DNA of 64,000 nt from Spinellus fusiger (GCA_025094145.1 JALLLS010000007.1:649766-713765), one strand, 5' to 3'; positions 47,793 to 60,132 are shown, counted from the first letter of the stretch. Translations and numbers: made by a program. Notes: generated from the sequence alone by a model not told the origin.

Positions 47793-48605
47793 ATTCTATA
47801 ATTGTAGACATCCACATACAGAGTGTATATCTCATCGAATGTGTATTATTAAGAGAAAAAGAGAGAAACAGCACACTTATCATCTATAAGGTATAGGAAA
47901 ACAACTCTCTCTTTGCTATAGTTCTGTAAGCCATTGGTATCTGTTTTCTTAGGCCAATGTTATTGACTATTAAGATGAAGAGTCTACACACTATTTTTAG
48001 TGTGCTGTGTAGTATTTCACTGAAAAACAATCCCGGCGGTTCTATTTAAAATGCAATGATGATTGGCGTGATGACTGTGAGTGTTCAATTCCAGTACTAT
48101 TGTGCTAAGCAAGAACTCTATATGTCTTCTCATAGTTATATTAGGTCGGAGCTAGTATAGTCATTAATGCAAAGAATAAATAAACAAATGTTTACACTAT
48201 GAATAACTCTGATACTTCTTCTTTATTGAAGAAAGAGTAGGAGTATACTAGACAGTATCATCTCTTTTGTATGACAAATACAATAGGATACACTCCATTA
48301 TTTTTTAGATTGTTTACTTGTAGCATATAATTCCATCAGCTATTAACCCGAGGCTCCAGCGATAATTGGGGAGAAGGATGAACCAGAAGTTTTGGACCTT
48401 TTCTTGGTTCAAAGAAATAGATAGAAATACAATAATAAAGAAGGAAATAAATAGTCTTTAATAGCATTGAATAGTATCAGTTACTATTTATCATACGTTA
48501 ATAAGGTTATGGTGTATAAAATTTAGGCAGCCTTGCTCAAATGTTAGCATATACTCTATACTAATGAAAGAGCTTTCCAAATAAATGCAAATGATTTATT
48601 TTTCT
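47793..48605. other. Intergenic with a dispersed repeat fragment
   Basis: No gene. The last 110 bases (about 48490-48600) are the reverse complement of DNA at about 60765-60870 next to the third Fanzor-like relic, sharing for example TATAGAGTATAT.CTAACATT. Confidence 0.55.
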
Positions 48606-49821
48606 ATACACACCACGAGATTTTTCTGGTCTTTAAGCGGTGATATTTCCTTCCTTTTACGTCTAAAAACATTTTGCCCTTTTATGGAACTGTATTTAAA
48701 ATCAAAGGTTTGTGGATATCCAAATAATTGTTTCCTTTTGTGGATACCTCAATATCAAATTGTATTATCAATAGAATATAGTGTTTATGAATAAAATTGT
48801 TTATTGTAATAGTATAGCTATAGCTACTGCCCAAGTGCATTTACTCATAGCAATAGAATCTATACCCTGAAAGCCTAATACTTTATTCTTGGGAGATAGA
48901 TAACTATGCTCAGGATAATACCCTAGATAGTATTGACCTTGTAGAAGATCACCTAATACTGATTTGAAAGGAGTCTTCACTTGCCTAATAACAATTCAAT
49001 GAGTGACTTGTGGATTAGAATAAGCCATTGCCCAGATGAAGACACTGCTTTCCTTTTTACCTTAAGAATAGTCTTTGGTGGTGCCTACGACTTCCTTCTA
49101 TTGTTTCTCTTTGTTAATAATAGTAGATTACCTTGTTTATTTATGCTCATCTTGACGAGTACTTAAATATCAAGTTGTATATGCAGTGTGGGAAATAACA
49201 AAAGGAGAAGAATATCAAAACAAATAATAATTTTTCTTTCTCTATTCTGGTGGGGTATACACTAGCCTCCACCCATAAAATTCACAAGTCAAACAATTCA
49301 CACTCTAATTGCCTTGGGCCTAAAGTCCAGTATTAGAAACAATAATTAGCTCTCATTAAGTACTATTGTTGAGAACAGTTACAATAACAGTTACTGAAGT
49401 GATTATGAATATTGAGTCAATAAATTTCTATACATTTGTTAATATAAGTGACATTGGTTCTATTTTATGGACAATGACCACTAAAGTTAATTCCGTGTGA
49501 GTCCTATAATAAATATTTTCTTAAGCAGTGTTATACTGCAAATACTGTGGGCCTAAGGATAACACATTATGTTAAACAATAAATGCAGTGACTGAGTTGT
49601 AATTTTGGGGTGATTCTTGTTCTATTTCTTGTCTTTGCAATTAAAAAGTATAGAATTGGCTGTAAAGTCAATGGTGATTGCTAAAACAGGCAAGTAGAGT
49701 TTAAAATAACCTATTTAGACAGCGAAAAAGGCCTTTTCAAACACATTGGCCAATCATAAGAATATTGTGGTTTTATTCTTAGGATATTTCCTTATATATC
49801 CCAAAAATCTTTGGGTGTGTA
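48606..49821. mobile_element. TIR element, copy 2, lacks the Fanzor-like part (about 1.2 kb)
   Basis: The left end TACACACCACGAGATTTTTC and right end AAAAATCTTTGGGTGTGTA are inverted repeats of the copy 1 type. The first 190 bases and the block 48900-49160 match copy 1 at 26810-27000 and 27120-27380 with scattered substitutions. A later block (49540-49770) matches copy 1 at 27395-27560. The right half of copy 1, which carries the nuclease relic, is absent. It is a diverged, internally deleted member. Confidence 0.7.
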
Positions 49822-50380
49822 GTATGGCCTATTCTGCACTTGCGGTTGTAAATAAAGTGTTTTTATTGGATTTGGATCTCATCATGAAAGGGTTGTACAG
49901 TGACTAAGCGAGTTATGCGTGGCTTAACAGATACCCCAAGGGTGAACAGACTTAGGGCAGTTTCTATAGTTAAACCCCAGACAATTAAAGGCAATGCTCC
50001 TGAATCTTTCTGATGATCTTTTTACTTGTGCTTTGTAATGCTTTGTAATGCTTTGTAATACATTGTAATGCTTTGTAATGTTGAGTAGTGGTTGATAATA
50101 GACACTCCATGGGTCATTCATCATATAACCCACCCTACAGGCTAATCCATAACAACATACATGGCTTATTTCCATACTGTTTTTATCGTAATTCAAAGGC
50201 TGTTCTTTATCACAGTCTCAACTATAATACATAGTAAATTATGTTTTCTACTGTCTGTTCTATTGCCTAATATTTTACATTGTTCACTGTTCATTGTCTA
50301 GTGTCTTTTCTCTCTCTCTCTCTTTCTCTATTCTTTTTTTTTTCCTTTTTTTTTCTCTCTATCTTCTCTCTATGGGTATC
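49822..50380. other. Intergenic, 3' side of FMN1
   Basis: Contains a GTAATGCTTT repeat at 50030-50090 and a CT-rich tract at 50310-50370 just beyond the FMN1 stop. No gene was recognised. Confidence 0.55.
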
Positions 50381-51114
50381 CTATACATCCCCTTGATTGA
50401 GAAACACAGGACTCTGTCGAAGTGCCTCATAGGCTTTTCTCTGTAAAGACTGTTTGGCCACCTCAATGTCTGTCTTGATGTCCCGGATCAAAGCATCTAT
50501 ACTCTTATAAGAAAGCCATTCCATCTCATGTCCTTACCAAGAGACGGGTAGTTCTGTTCTGGGCGCACATAGCCAAGGACATTCACTCTAATTGCCACAC
50601 CATAGAAGTCTTGGGAGAACTCATGAATGATATGCACTTCCTACCAACACAGAGTTCATTCTGGGCTCTTTTTCTTTTTCTTTATATATATATATAGAGA
50701 GAGAGAGAGGGAGAGGGAGAGAGAGGCCATCTTGGTGTGTTATGGATACTTACTGCAGATCGTTTCTCATTGTTATAAAAGGGATTCCAGCCTAGACTCA
50801 TCACCATAGGATACACCTCTGAGGGGATATCGCCAATCTGTGCCCACCCATAGTAAACACCTGTCTCTAGTTCTGAATAGAGTGTCTTGAGAGCATCTTC
50901 CGATAGGTTGGCTAAGAAGAAGAAAAAAAGAAAGAGAGAGAAAGACTGTTAGGCTTCTGTCCATGCAACTCCCCCCTTTACCTGTAGGAATTCCCAGCTC
51001 TTTGGAGCCACGACCATAGCCCTTGATCACTTTGCCGTGGATAATAAAAGGATAAGGTGCTTCTGGTACTTCGGGACCAACAATAAGAGGACGGTCGGGA
51101 TTAATGTGACTCAT
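50381..51114 (-). CDS. FMN1: Riboflavin kinase FMN1
   Basis: Phosphorylates riboflavin to FMN. Exon 1 gives [20 protein letters not shown] then [20 protein letters not shown] and GIPT; the GRGSKxLGIPTAN motif holds the ATP/riboflavin-binding loop. After an intron it continues [73 protein letters not shown] and [13 protein letters not shown], the last matching G.(I/V)RPE..F.SL. It ends [15 protein letters not shown]. Three introns, one with a GA/TATA microsatellite (50680-50726). Length of about 165 residues is normal. The start is divergent from NASP, 204 bases away. Confidence 0.93.
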
Positions 51115-51318
51115 AATTACAAAGGAGAAGAGGAAAAGAAGAGGAAAAGAGGAGAAGAGAGAGTATGTGTGGACTTGTAAACCCTATGCTGATAAAGCCT
51201 CTTTTGATGTCACGTGAGAAGCAGTCCATTCTCTCTTGTCTCGTCTGTCTTTGGCCAACCAGTGCGTTTTCCTACGTGTTTGTTAATTTCCTGCCCTTAC
51301 TTCTTAGTCCAGTTTTCA

Positions 51319-52577
51319 ATGAGCGAGATTCAGTCCCTGCTTGATCAAGGCACTCTTGCTTATTCTCTGCATGACTATGAGAAGAGTGTCCAGCTGTTGG
51401 GAGAAGCGTGTCGTCTATTGTAAGAGACAAAGAGCGAGGCGACGTTTATCTTATTAGGTTAGAGATGATCTTCATGGCAGTCTTGCTCAGGAGAACGGCG
51501 ATGGGTACTTTCTGTTTGGCCGTGCATTATTACAGCTGGCGATACAAAACAGCACGGTGCTTGGACAGTCTCAGGTGGCTGTGTCAGCAACGGAGACAGA
51601 AATAGAGCCCACACAAGGTAAGACAAGTGCTAGGAGACAAGGGGATTGATGGACTAGTGAGCGACAATCCACGGTTCCGCTTTGAGGAAGAGCAGGAGCA
51701 GGAAGAAGAAGAGCAAGAGCAAAAAGAGAAAGACGAAGAGGATGACGACGACGCTGAAGAAGAGGACGACGACGCTACTGAAGAAGAGGACGACGACGCT
51801 GCAGAGGATGACTTTGAACAGGCCTGGCTTCTCTTGGATATGGCACGTATTGTCTTTGGAAAAGAGACAACACCAGAAAAACAACTCAAATTAGCAGACA
51901 CTCTTCTTCTGTTGGGTGATGTGTGTCTCGAAACAGGTAATGGACTTATAATGAGACAGTCACTTAGAAGAGCGTCCTTAGAGAGATTTGACGATGCCCT
52001 CACTGAATACCAACAAGCCATTCATATCAAAAAGACACACTTGAGTCATGATAACCGACAATTGGCAGAAGCCCACTACAAACATGCTCTTGCACTTGAA
52101 TTCTCAGGCCAACTTCCCCTTGCCCTGACTGAAATTGAGAATGCAGTGGCTGTGGTGAAGCGACGCCTCTCTCTTCTTGAGAGCAGTCTCTCCCAGGATA
52201 TCAAGGGAAAGGGGAAGTCAAAGGCAGATGACAAGGTGCCTGGAGAAGAGGAGACAAAGAAGGAAATGGATGAGATCCGGGACATTCTCCCAGACATGGA
52301 GGCCAAGGTAAGAAGATGTGCCTTATTGGAAGAAGAATCTCTCTGATGGGGATCCTATGGGACACACTGCACTCCTTAGGTAGAAGAATTAAAGTCCCGG
52401 GAAGAGAGAGAGGCCCAAGCTGAACACATGCTCCAGCGTATGCTAGCTACTCATCAGCCCCTTCAAGCCATCCCCAGTCATCTCCCGGTGAATGATGTGA
52501 CTGGCCTTGTGAAGCGCAAGACACCCTCTGCTGCTGAAAGTGACTGTGTTGAAAAGAAACAAAAGAAAGATGAATAG
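51319..52577 (+). CDS. NASP/Hif1/Sim3-family histone chaperone (TPR)
   Basis: Nuclear chaperone for H3-H4. The start MSEIQSLLDQGTLAYSLHDY then EKSVQLLGEACRLL is TPR1. After an intron GYFLFGRALLQLAIQNSTVL completes TPR2. A strongly acidic stretch (51685-51815, Glu/Asp runs with DDDAEEEDDD repeats) interrupts the TPR array, as is diagnostic of the SHNi-TPR family. TPR3-4 follow: DFEQAWLLLDMARIVFGKET, then ADTLLLLGDVCLE, FDDALTEYQQAIHIKKTHLS, LAEAHYKHALALEFSGQLPL. The C-terminus is basic (VEKKQKKDE), a likely nuclear signal. Four short introns. It is followed 165 bases later by SPF30 on the same strand. Confidence 0.88.
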
Positions 52578-52741
52578 AATACTTATAAAAGAGAAGAAAA
52601 AAAAAAACTCCTGGTGTGGTAGGGTCACTGTCGGATGCCAAATAGAAGATTGCGTCACTTACATAGATGTGGTGTGTATAGCCATCTTAGATCTCTTTCC
52701 CTCTGTTCGCCCTCTTCCCTTTGACTGCTGCACGATCTACC

Positions 52742-53656
52742 ATGAACGCGGAAGAGGCAGAGTCCTATCAATACCAGTTAGATCAAGTTGATCTTGCACT
52801 GTCTAAAGATCCAGATAATGAAGAACTAAAGAAACTTCATCATGATCTCAAAGAACTGATAGCCCTCACCACTCAGTTTGAGGTAGCACAGCAGCAGCAA
52901 GTGCCAGCCAAACGCACAACAGCACCTGCACCTGTATCAGCACATCCTATTCTCTCTACTCCCATATCCACAGCACTCAAATCAAACCAATTCACTGTTG
53001 GGCAGGAAGTGATGGCAAAGTATGCAGGTGATGGAGAGTTCTATCGTGCCACTATCACTGCTATTGGTGGTGCTGACCAAATTTTTTCGGTTGTTTTTCG
53101 TGGCTATCAGAACAATGAACTTGTAAAGTCAGAGGACATCAGGGCATTGGATAAAAAGAAGCGACAGGGTATCTTTGAGGACAAGCCCAAGCAGCAGCAG
53201 CAGCAGCTACAGTTGCAGCAATTGTTGCCACCAAAGAAGAAGAAGAAGGAGAACACCCCCGGCGTAAAAAAGGTCAATGAGACAGAAGTAAAGAAAACTG
53301 CATGGCTGAACTTTGCCTCTGGTTCTGATAAAAAGAAGAAGAAAAAGGCAGCAGCACCTATCAACAAGAATAGCATTTTCAAGACACCCGACACTCCAGA
53401 AGGCAGAGGTAAGCATGCCGTCAAGGTGCTAGCTGTAGGCTTAGGGGGTGGTGTGACTGACTTTTATTTATTTATTTATTTATTATGATAATGATGATGA
53501 TAATGATGACGATGATGGTTTATGGCTTCAGTGGGTGTGGTGGGCAGTGGTCGTGGCATGACGACGTTTCTGCAGCGTGGCAAGCATATTTATGCGGAAG
53601 GCCAGGATGCTTCAGGGGCAGGTGAAGAAGAGAACTACACACCAGGAGATCTTTAG
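52742..53656 (+). CDS. SPF30: SPF30/SMNDC1 Tudor splicing factor
   Basis: U2 snRNP-associated factor that binds dimethyl-arginine Sm tails and is needed for spliceosome assembly. The start MNAEEAESYQYQLDQVDLAL is the usual helical N-terminus. The Tudor domain reads FTVGQEVMAKYAGDGEFYRA, TITAIGGADQIFSVVFRGYQ, NNELVKSEDIRAL. Then comes a Gln/Lys-rich basic part (QQQLQLQQL, PPKKKKKENTPG) and NSIFKTPDTPEGR. After an intron of about 120 bases the protein continues VGVVGSGRGMTTFLQRGKHI and ends NYTPGDL. The last codons and TAG fall within the terminal repeat of transposon copy 3, so the natural C-terminus may have been replaced. Confidence 0.9.
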
Positions 53657-55023
53657 GATATAAAAGGAAATAGTCAAACTACAATTGTTTAAAAATGACA
53701 CATCGATTTGAGACGGAGCAAAAATAAATTATGTATTCATGTTAGTTCTTAAATAAATAAAGATTATTATGTAGATTTACCTGTAAATATCTGAATTCTG
53801 GAGGAAACCACTTTCGATGTGGCGATATATAATATGAATACGAATAAGAATATCTATTCTTCTCGACAGAGTGTAACTGGTCGATGGAGACCCTTTAAAC
53901 ACTCTTCTACAATTGTATAGATATTCTTTGATGCATTCACATCTCTGTTCTAAACAACTCCATAATCTTGGCAAGCGTGGATACTGTTGAAATTCACTAA
54001 TACCTCAGTGAGAATATTTGTGTTATAAGTGTGGCAGATCCTGAGAATAAAAATAAGAGTAACTGTTAGAAGAGCTTTTCATATTGGGTGAGAAGTCAAT
54101 CATGTTTACTCTCTATGTAAGGAACTCATCGACATCAACCACAAGAAGATCACCATTCTTTTATCTCTTTTTTCAATGATTGATATAAAATTCTTGTCAA
54201 ACCAACACAATGACCTTTGAACTTGGCTGCCTCTTTTACCTTTATTCCTGTGCCATAAGCAATTACAGGCAGTTTGGTAGGATCATACTCCAATCTTTCT
54301 AGGTGCCAATACCCCTTTTCAATAATAAAATAATAGTAAAAATAATTAGTTCGGGATGTATTAATGTACTCTCTATGTATGTCGTATTACTCTTGCACTG
54401 GCACCTTTTTCTTGCCTTTGCCTTTTTAACGGATTCACTGAGTTTATTAAAATAAAAGAATATACAATAGAAACTGACTAACATGTCAGACATAATAAAC
54501 ATACACAAACATATACTCACCAGATCACAACTGTTGGTTTATATGCCAGACAAAGGCAAACATGTTAAAGAGGGTAGAAGTTATGAAGAACAACAGACTG
54601 TGGTTAGCAGGTATTTATATTCAAGCATCAGAGAACAGGACGAATTTTCACAAGTCATTTGCTTAATCAGAACCACCAAAGTAATGCAGACTACAACAAC
54701 ATTTAGAAAGAAAAGAATTGCTTAAAGAACAGTTGCCTAGTTACCCGTTGTATTCAAATCGTGTGTTGTGTCCCTTTCATGTACCCTCTTTGATTTCCCT
54801 AGACTAGCCTTTGTATCCAAATTCTATTTGTCGTCCCTGCTATAGACCAAAAAACTACAGATCCATCTCTCAAGTGGTCCTGTTAATAACCTTAGTACTC
54901 TTTATTACAGATACTTGCAAACCTTTGATTTTAAACACAGTTCCATAAAAGGGCAAAATATTTTATGTCTAGAAAGGAAGGAGGTATCACCGCTTAAAGA
55001 CAAGAAAAATCTTTGGATGTGTA
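53636..55023 (-). mobile_element. TIR element, copy 3, inverted, with Fanzor-like relic (about 1.4 kb)
   Basis: Starts TACACACCAGGAGATCTTTA, the exact inverse of the copy 1 right end, and finishes AAAAATCTTTGGATGTGTA. From 53636 to about 54740 it is nearly identical to the reverse complement of copy 1 (28215-29319). Two translated stretches of 65 and 73 residues are the same in both. From 54740 to 54900 identity drops, then the outer 110 bases match the copy 1 left end. It is copy 1 minus its middle. A TATTAC/TATCAC repeat (55025-55135) follows directly. Confidence 0.8.
53777..54320 (-). pseudogene. Fanzor/TnpB-like nuclease relic, second copy
   Basis: The same broken sequence as the copy at 28640-29180, on minus: it has the same stop in front of NRDVNASKN and the same stop after VDVDEFLT. 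Shared defects mean both descend from one already dead copy. Confidence 0.62.
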
Positions 55024-55561
55024 TATTACAATATTACTATATTATTATACTGCTATATTACTATTATTATATTACTATATTACTATATCACTATATCACT
55101 ATATTACTATATCACTATATTACTATATTATAGTGAGAGGTGACCGCACTACATCCAACCTTATCTGATCACAGTAACACCACCACTGCAATTGCATAGC
55201 ATGACAGCGCATTATTGTTGTTCTTTCCAGTCTAAATCCTCATTCTTTCCTGCCTCATGACTCACTACTAGTATCAATACCACTTCATTTTATTGTGTGT
55301 TTATGATTGGCCTTTATTAAGACCCAGTTGACAGATAGAAAGCAACAGCCCTTTCATGGTGTGGGAGGCTACCATTGGTCAAGAGCATGGTTCTCTATTT
55401 TGCTTTGATGTCTGTGTCTATTCTGAGTGGGAGGACAGAATCCACACTCTGCTTTAACGAGGATTTCCTCTTTTTTTTTTCTCCCTCCTCCCTTTTCATT
55501 TTCCACTGTCAAGCCTAACCCAACCCAACCTTCCTTTTCCTCCCTTTTATTCCTCACCAAT
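55024..55561. other. Repeat and ALG5 promoter region
   Basis: A (TATTACTATATCAC)-type array spans 55025-55135. The rest holds no gene; pyrimidine-rich DNA at 55465-55560 precedes the ALG5 start. Confidence 0.6.
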
Positions 55562-56759
55562 ATGATGAACACCTGCTGGTCCTGGGCAGTGGCTTTTCTA
55601 TTGGCTGCCATTGCCACTGTAAGTACCATAAAAGGAATACTGTGACTCTTCATTCTCATACACTCCATGGCTCACTTGGACAGCTTCTTGCAGTTGTGCG
55701 GTGGCTGTCTCCTACTCCTCGTCCACCTACAGAAGGAGAAAAGTACTACCAGGACGCTCACACTACCAACACCACCAAAAGAAAACAGCTTCCCAGTCTC
55801 TTTGATGAGCCTACTGTGGCCCTATCATGTATTATACCTGCCTTTGATGAGAGTCAACGTCTGCCCATCATGCTGGAAGAGACAGTCAACTATCTTGAGA
55901 ATGAAAAGAAGAAGAATCCCAAAGACACCTATGAAATCATTCTTGTTGATGATGGGAGTCGTGATACAACAGCACAGGTAGCCCTCTCCTTCGCCAAAGA
56001 ACATCTCCAGGTGGATCTACGCGTGGTAGTGTTGGAGAAGAATAGAGGCAAGGGTGGAGCAGTCACCCATGTAAGGCGCATAAGAAGGAAAAGCATAGAG
56101 CATAGAGCATAGAGGAGTATCTCTACTGACGATTTTTCCTTAGGGAATGCTATATGCTAGAGGTGAACGGTGTCTAATGGTGGATGCTGACGGTGCTACT
56201 CGCTTCTCCGATCTTGCCCACTTACAAAAGGCACTGGACGAACATACACATCAGGGCCAGGGAGTAGCAGTAGGCTCACGGTCACACTTGGTGACTTCTG
56301 AAGCAGTGGTCAAGGTAAGAGGATCACTATATAACAGTCCCCAGTCACAGAAAGTATCTTGTCACTCATTTCTACTATGTATGTGTACGTATGGATTAGC
56401 GGTCCTTCATTCGTAACTTCCTTATGCGTGGATTCCATACAATGGTCTATGTTTTGGGGATCCGTGGCATTAAAGACACCCAATGTGGATTTAAATTGTT
56501 TACCCGTTCATCAGCACAGATCATTTTCCCCAACATGCATGTCGAACGTTGGATCTTTGACATTGAGTGTCTTATGATTGCTCGACAGCAGAAGATTCCT
56601 TTGGTGGAGGTGCAAGTGAATTGGCATGAAATTGATGGTAGTAAAATCAATCTGATGGTGGATTCTATGCACATGGCCAAGGATCTGCTGTTGATTCGTA
56701 TGAATTACCTGTTGGGGCTGTGGTGTGTGGATGTTACCAAGGCAAGAAAATCACAATAA
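55562..56759 (+). CDS. ALG5: ALG5 dolichyl-phosphate beta-glucosyltransferase
   Basis: Makes dolichyl-P-glucose from UDP-glucose on the ER membrane. Exon 1 encodes a membrane anchor, [19 protein letters not shown], spliced to [20 protein letters not shown]. The GT2 core reads [40 protein letters not shown] and [16 protein letters not shown]. After an intron come [20 protein letters not shown] (DADGAT is the metal-binding motif), VAVGSRSHL, then [20 protein letters not shown] and [16 protein letters not shown]. Then [17 protein letters not shown] is the usual W.E..GSK...DS. It ends DVTKARKSQ. Three introns. PMS1 starts about 118 bases downstream on the same strand. Confidence 0.93.
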
Positions 56760-56877
56760 AACCTACTTTATAGAGGGAAAGAAGAGGGAAAGAAGACTGT
56801 AAAATAGAAAGAAAAGTGTGTGGGCGGCCATTGAATGCATCAAAAACAGACACCTGTCTTTATTTTTGTTTCTTGTC

Positions 56878-59800
56878 ATGTCAAGACTACTCCAGCCTAT
56901 AGATGCACTGACAGTTCATCGCATATGTTCTGGACAGGCCGTGGTGGATCTGGCCATGACAGTAAAGGAGCTGATGGAAAACAGTCTGGATGCTCAAGCC
57001 ACAAGTATTGGTAACCCATCCTACATTCCTCTTGTTTTGTGTTTGTTTGTTCGTTTGCTCATGGTGTCTAGATATCAAGTTCAAGCACTATGGTTTGGAA
57101 GGACTTGAAGTATTAGACAATGGCTGTGGTATTGATCCTGCCAACTACAAAACACTTGGTAAAGTGATAGCATAGTCATAGAGGAGTAGTATAGCAGCAT
57201 AGTAGTATAACACTATCATAGAAGAATAGTAACTAAACTACACACACAGCCCTTAAACACTATACTTCCAAGATAACAAAGTTTGAGGATCTTGAAGCTG
57301 TGACTACATTTGGGTTTCGAGGAGAAGCATTGAGCTCCCTCTGTGCCTTGGCTCAGGTATCAGTGACTACTGCTACTAAGGAACAAGCACCTAAAGGTGT
57401 CCATCTTACGTATGATGCCTGCGGTGTGCTAGTTAGCCAAACACCTGTTGCACGGTCTGTAGGTACCTTGTGTGGATAGTCTCTCTTGTGGTCTACTAAT
57501 GGTAAACGTTCTATTGTCGGGATGGAATGGTAAAATAGGCAGGCACAACTATACATGTGTCCAATCTCTTCTACTCCCTGCCCGTTAGACAGCAGGAATT
57601 TGAGCGTAATGTCAAGAGAGAGTATGGAAAGGCATTGGCTATGATCCAAGCCTATGCAATGATATCCACCCATGTTCGTATTCTAGCAACTCATCAACAA
57701 ATGAAAGGGTGAGTCATAGAGAGAGAGAGAGAAGAAGAAAACAGAATCTTATGAATAGAGTGTATAAAGACAGTCAGTACGAGTCATCTCTACTCACGGC
57801 AATAAGACAGTGAAGGAGAATATTGTAAATGTGTTTGGTGCAAAGACATTGAGCCAAGTCATTTCATTTGAGGTGGATGTGTCCTCCGTTTTTGATACAA
57901 CAGAAGAAGAATCTACAAAGTAATCATACATCTTTAGAAGGATGGGTGGATTCAACAGTTATATTGTTTATAGGCCTTGTATCCTGGGTCTGATTTCAAA
58001 GCTAGAATTGGGATCAGGAAGAAGTAGTGGAGATCGACAATACTTCTTTATTAATGGAAGACCCTGTGTCCTACCAAAGGTAGATATTTCTTATGATAAG
58101 AGATAGATAGAAAGAAAACTAAAAACCCGCCCTTTATGGAGGGATGTTTTTACAGATAGCAAAGGCATTTAATGATGTGTATCGAAGTGTCGTTCCTACA
58201 CAATATCCTCTTGTAGTAGCTGATCTACAATTGCCACTTGGTAAGTATGCTGTATTTGTGAATAAGGAGCTAATAGAATACCCTCAGATTCCTACGATGT
58301 AAATGTCAGCCCTGATAAACGTATTCTTTATCTTCATAAAGAAGACACTATCATAAAGTGTATTGCCGTAAGACTAGACTAGACTAGAATAGAATAGAAC
58401 AGAATAGAATAGAATAGAGTAGACATGGGGAATGAGCTACTTTACTAATCTATAGATTCCACTAGGAACACTTTATTCCTTACATGGAGAAAAGCAGATC
58501 CACTTTCAAGACCAATCTTATTCCTTTAATGAACCCCTTCCAGACCCCAGAGACTGAAGAAGAGACTAGAGACATCTCTGTGATAATGAATACCAGTCTT
58601 TCTTCTATTACCACCGAGAAAACTTCTTCTGTGGACACAAGAGATGGTATAACCAAACTGACGAGTGTCCTATCTGAAATCTCTGAACATAATGACTCCT
58701 CTTATATTTCTTCTGCACCTCTCTCACCACAACAAAACAACCGTAAAGGAAGATCTCGCTTACAACAACCCTCTGTTTTTCCTTTTATACAAGATGAAAC
58801 ACGAGGAGAAAGGATTCCTAAACAACCTACAGTGTATGAACAAGCATCTATCTCTACAAAAAGAACTGAACAGTACCCATTGACCTTTGAACGATCCCTA
58901 GTAGCTAACAACAAGAGAGGAGAAGACACAGTTCCAAGCCATAGCAAAAGGACCAGTAGAAGTAGAAGTGAAAGTGAAGAAGAAATGAGTGGGTATGGAG
59001 GAAGAAAGAGAAGATCTGAGACTACTGAGCTTACACTTCAAGCCAGTGTATCCTCTATTCTGCAAGACTCCTCCAGTACTCTTTCTTTCACTGACTCTAT
59101 CTCAATGAACACAGAAACAAGTTTTTCTTCTCTTACAACGCAAGCAACAACAGCAACCGAGGATGCTCCAGAGGCTTTGGAGGCTTTGGACACCCTTAAC
59201 CGTCTGATCAACAAGTCTGATTTTGCAGAGATGAAGATTCTAGGCCAATTTAATCTTGGATTTATTATTGTTTCTCTCAAAAACGATCTTTTCATTATTG
59301 ACCAACATGCCGCCGATGAAAAATACAATTTTGAAACTATGCAAAAGGAAACTCGAATCAAAGGTCAAAAGCTCATTCGGTAAGTCCATGATTTTATGAT
59401 GGATACAGTGTAGTGTAGCTGATCTTGGTAATTTCTATAAGCCCCCAAACCCTCTCGCTAAGTGCATCGGATGAACTGGTTGTGATGGATAATCTGGATG
59501 TATTTAAAGCCAATGGATTTGAATTGGAAGTGCATCCTGATAATCCATCCACAGAACGCATTCATGTCGTATCCCAACCTGCCAACAAAAGTATTCTTTT
59601 TGATCAATCAGGTAAACACAATTTGCATGAATTTGGAATAACATGAGAGTAGATTTTAGTGAACTTGTTTATTTGTTAATGGACAGACCTGGCTCCATCG
59701 TGCGGTGTAGTCGTACGCGTAAGATATTTGCATCGAGAGCGTGTCGTGCTTCTGTTATGATTGGAGATAGTCTTACAGAGAACAAGATGATCAAGGCAAG

Positions 59801-60132
59801 GAAACTGACTTTTATTAAACAAAAAAAGTGCATATGTCATTAATAAGGCTGTGGTTTGATTAGATTGTGCGAAATATGGGAAAGATTGACCAGCCCTGGG
59901 TAATAAAAACAATACATATTCTATGAAATAGGAATAGAGAGGATATTAAACTAATCATCTTTCATCCATTCTATATTCTTACAGAACTGTCCCTCATGGA
60001 CGTCCTACGATGCGCCATCTTAGGACATTGTCCCCAACCCAACCCAAGCCAGTAAGAAGAGGTCTCTCTTTCATAGGCTCTCTTTTTTCATCCCTACAAT
60101 CTCCTTTGTTATTAGACAAAAACAGTATGTAA
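56878..60132 (+). CDS. PMS1: MutL homologue PMS1 (yeast) / PMS2 (human), spliced
   Basis: Endonuclease subunit of MutL alpha in mismatch repair. The start [20 protein letters not shown] is family-typical. GHKL ATPase motifs: [67 protein letters not shown]. Then come [31 protein letters not shown] and a long Ser/Thr-rich linker. The C-terminal domain has [20 protein letters not shown] and [12 protein letters not shown], the DQHAx2Ex4E endonuclease metal motif. [10 protein letters not shown] and [12 protein letters not shown] (C-P-H-G-R-P) also belong to it. About twelve short introns. The last residues run into a poorly conserved tail to TAA at 60130. Confidence 0.93.
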
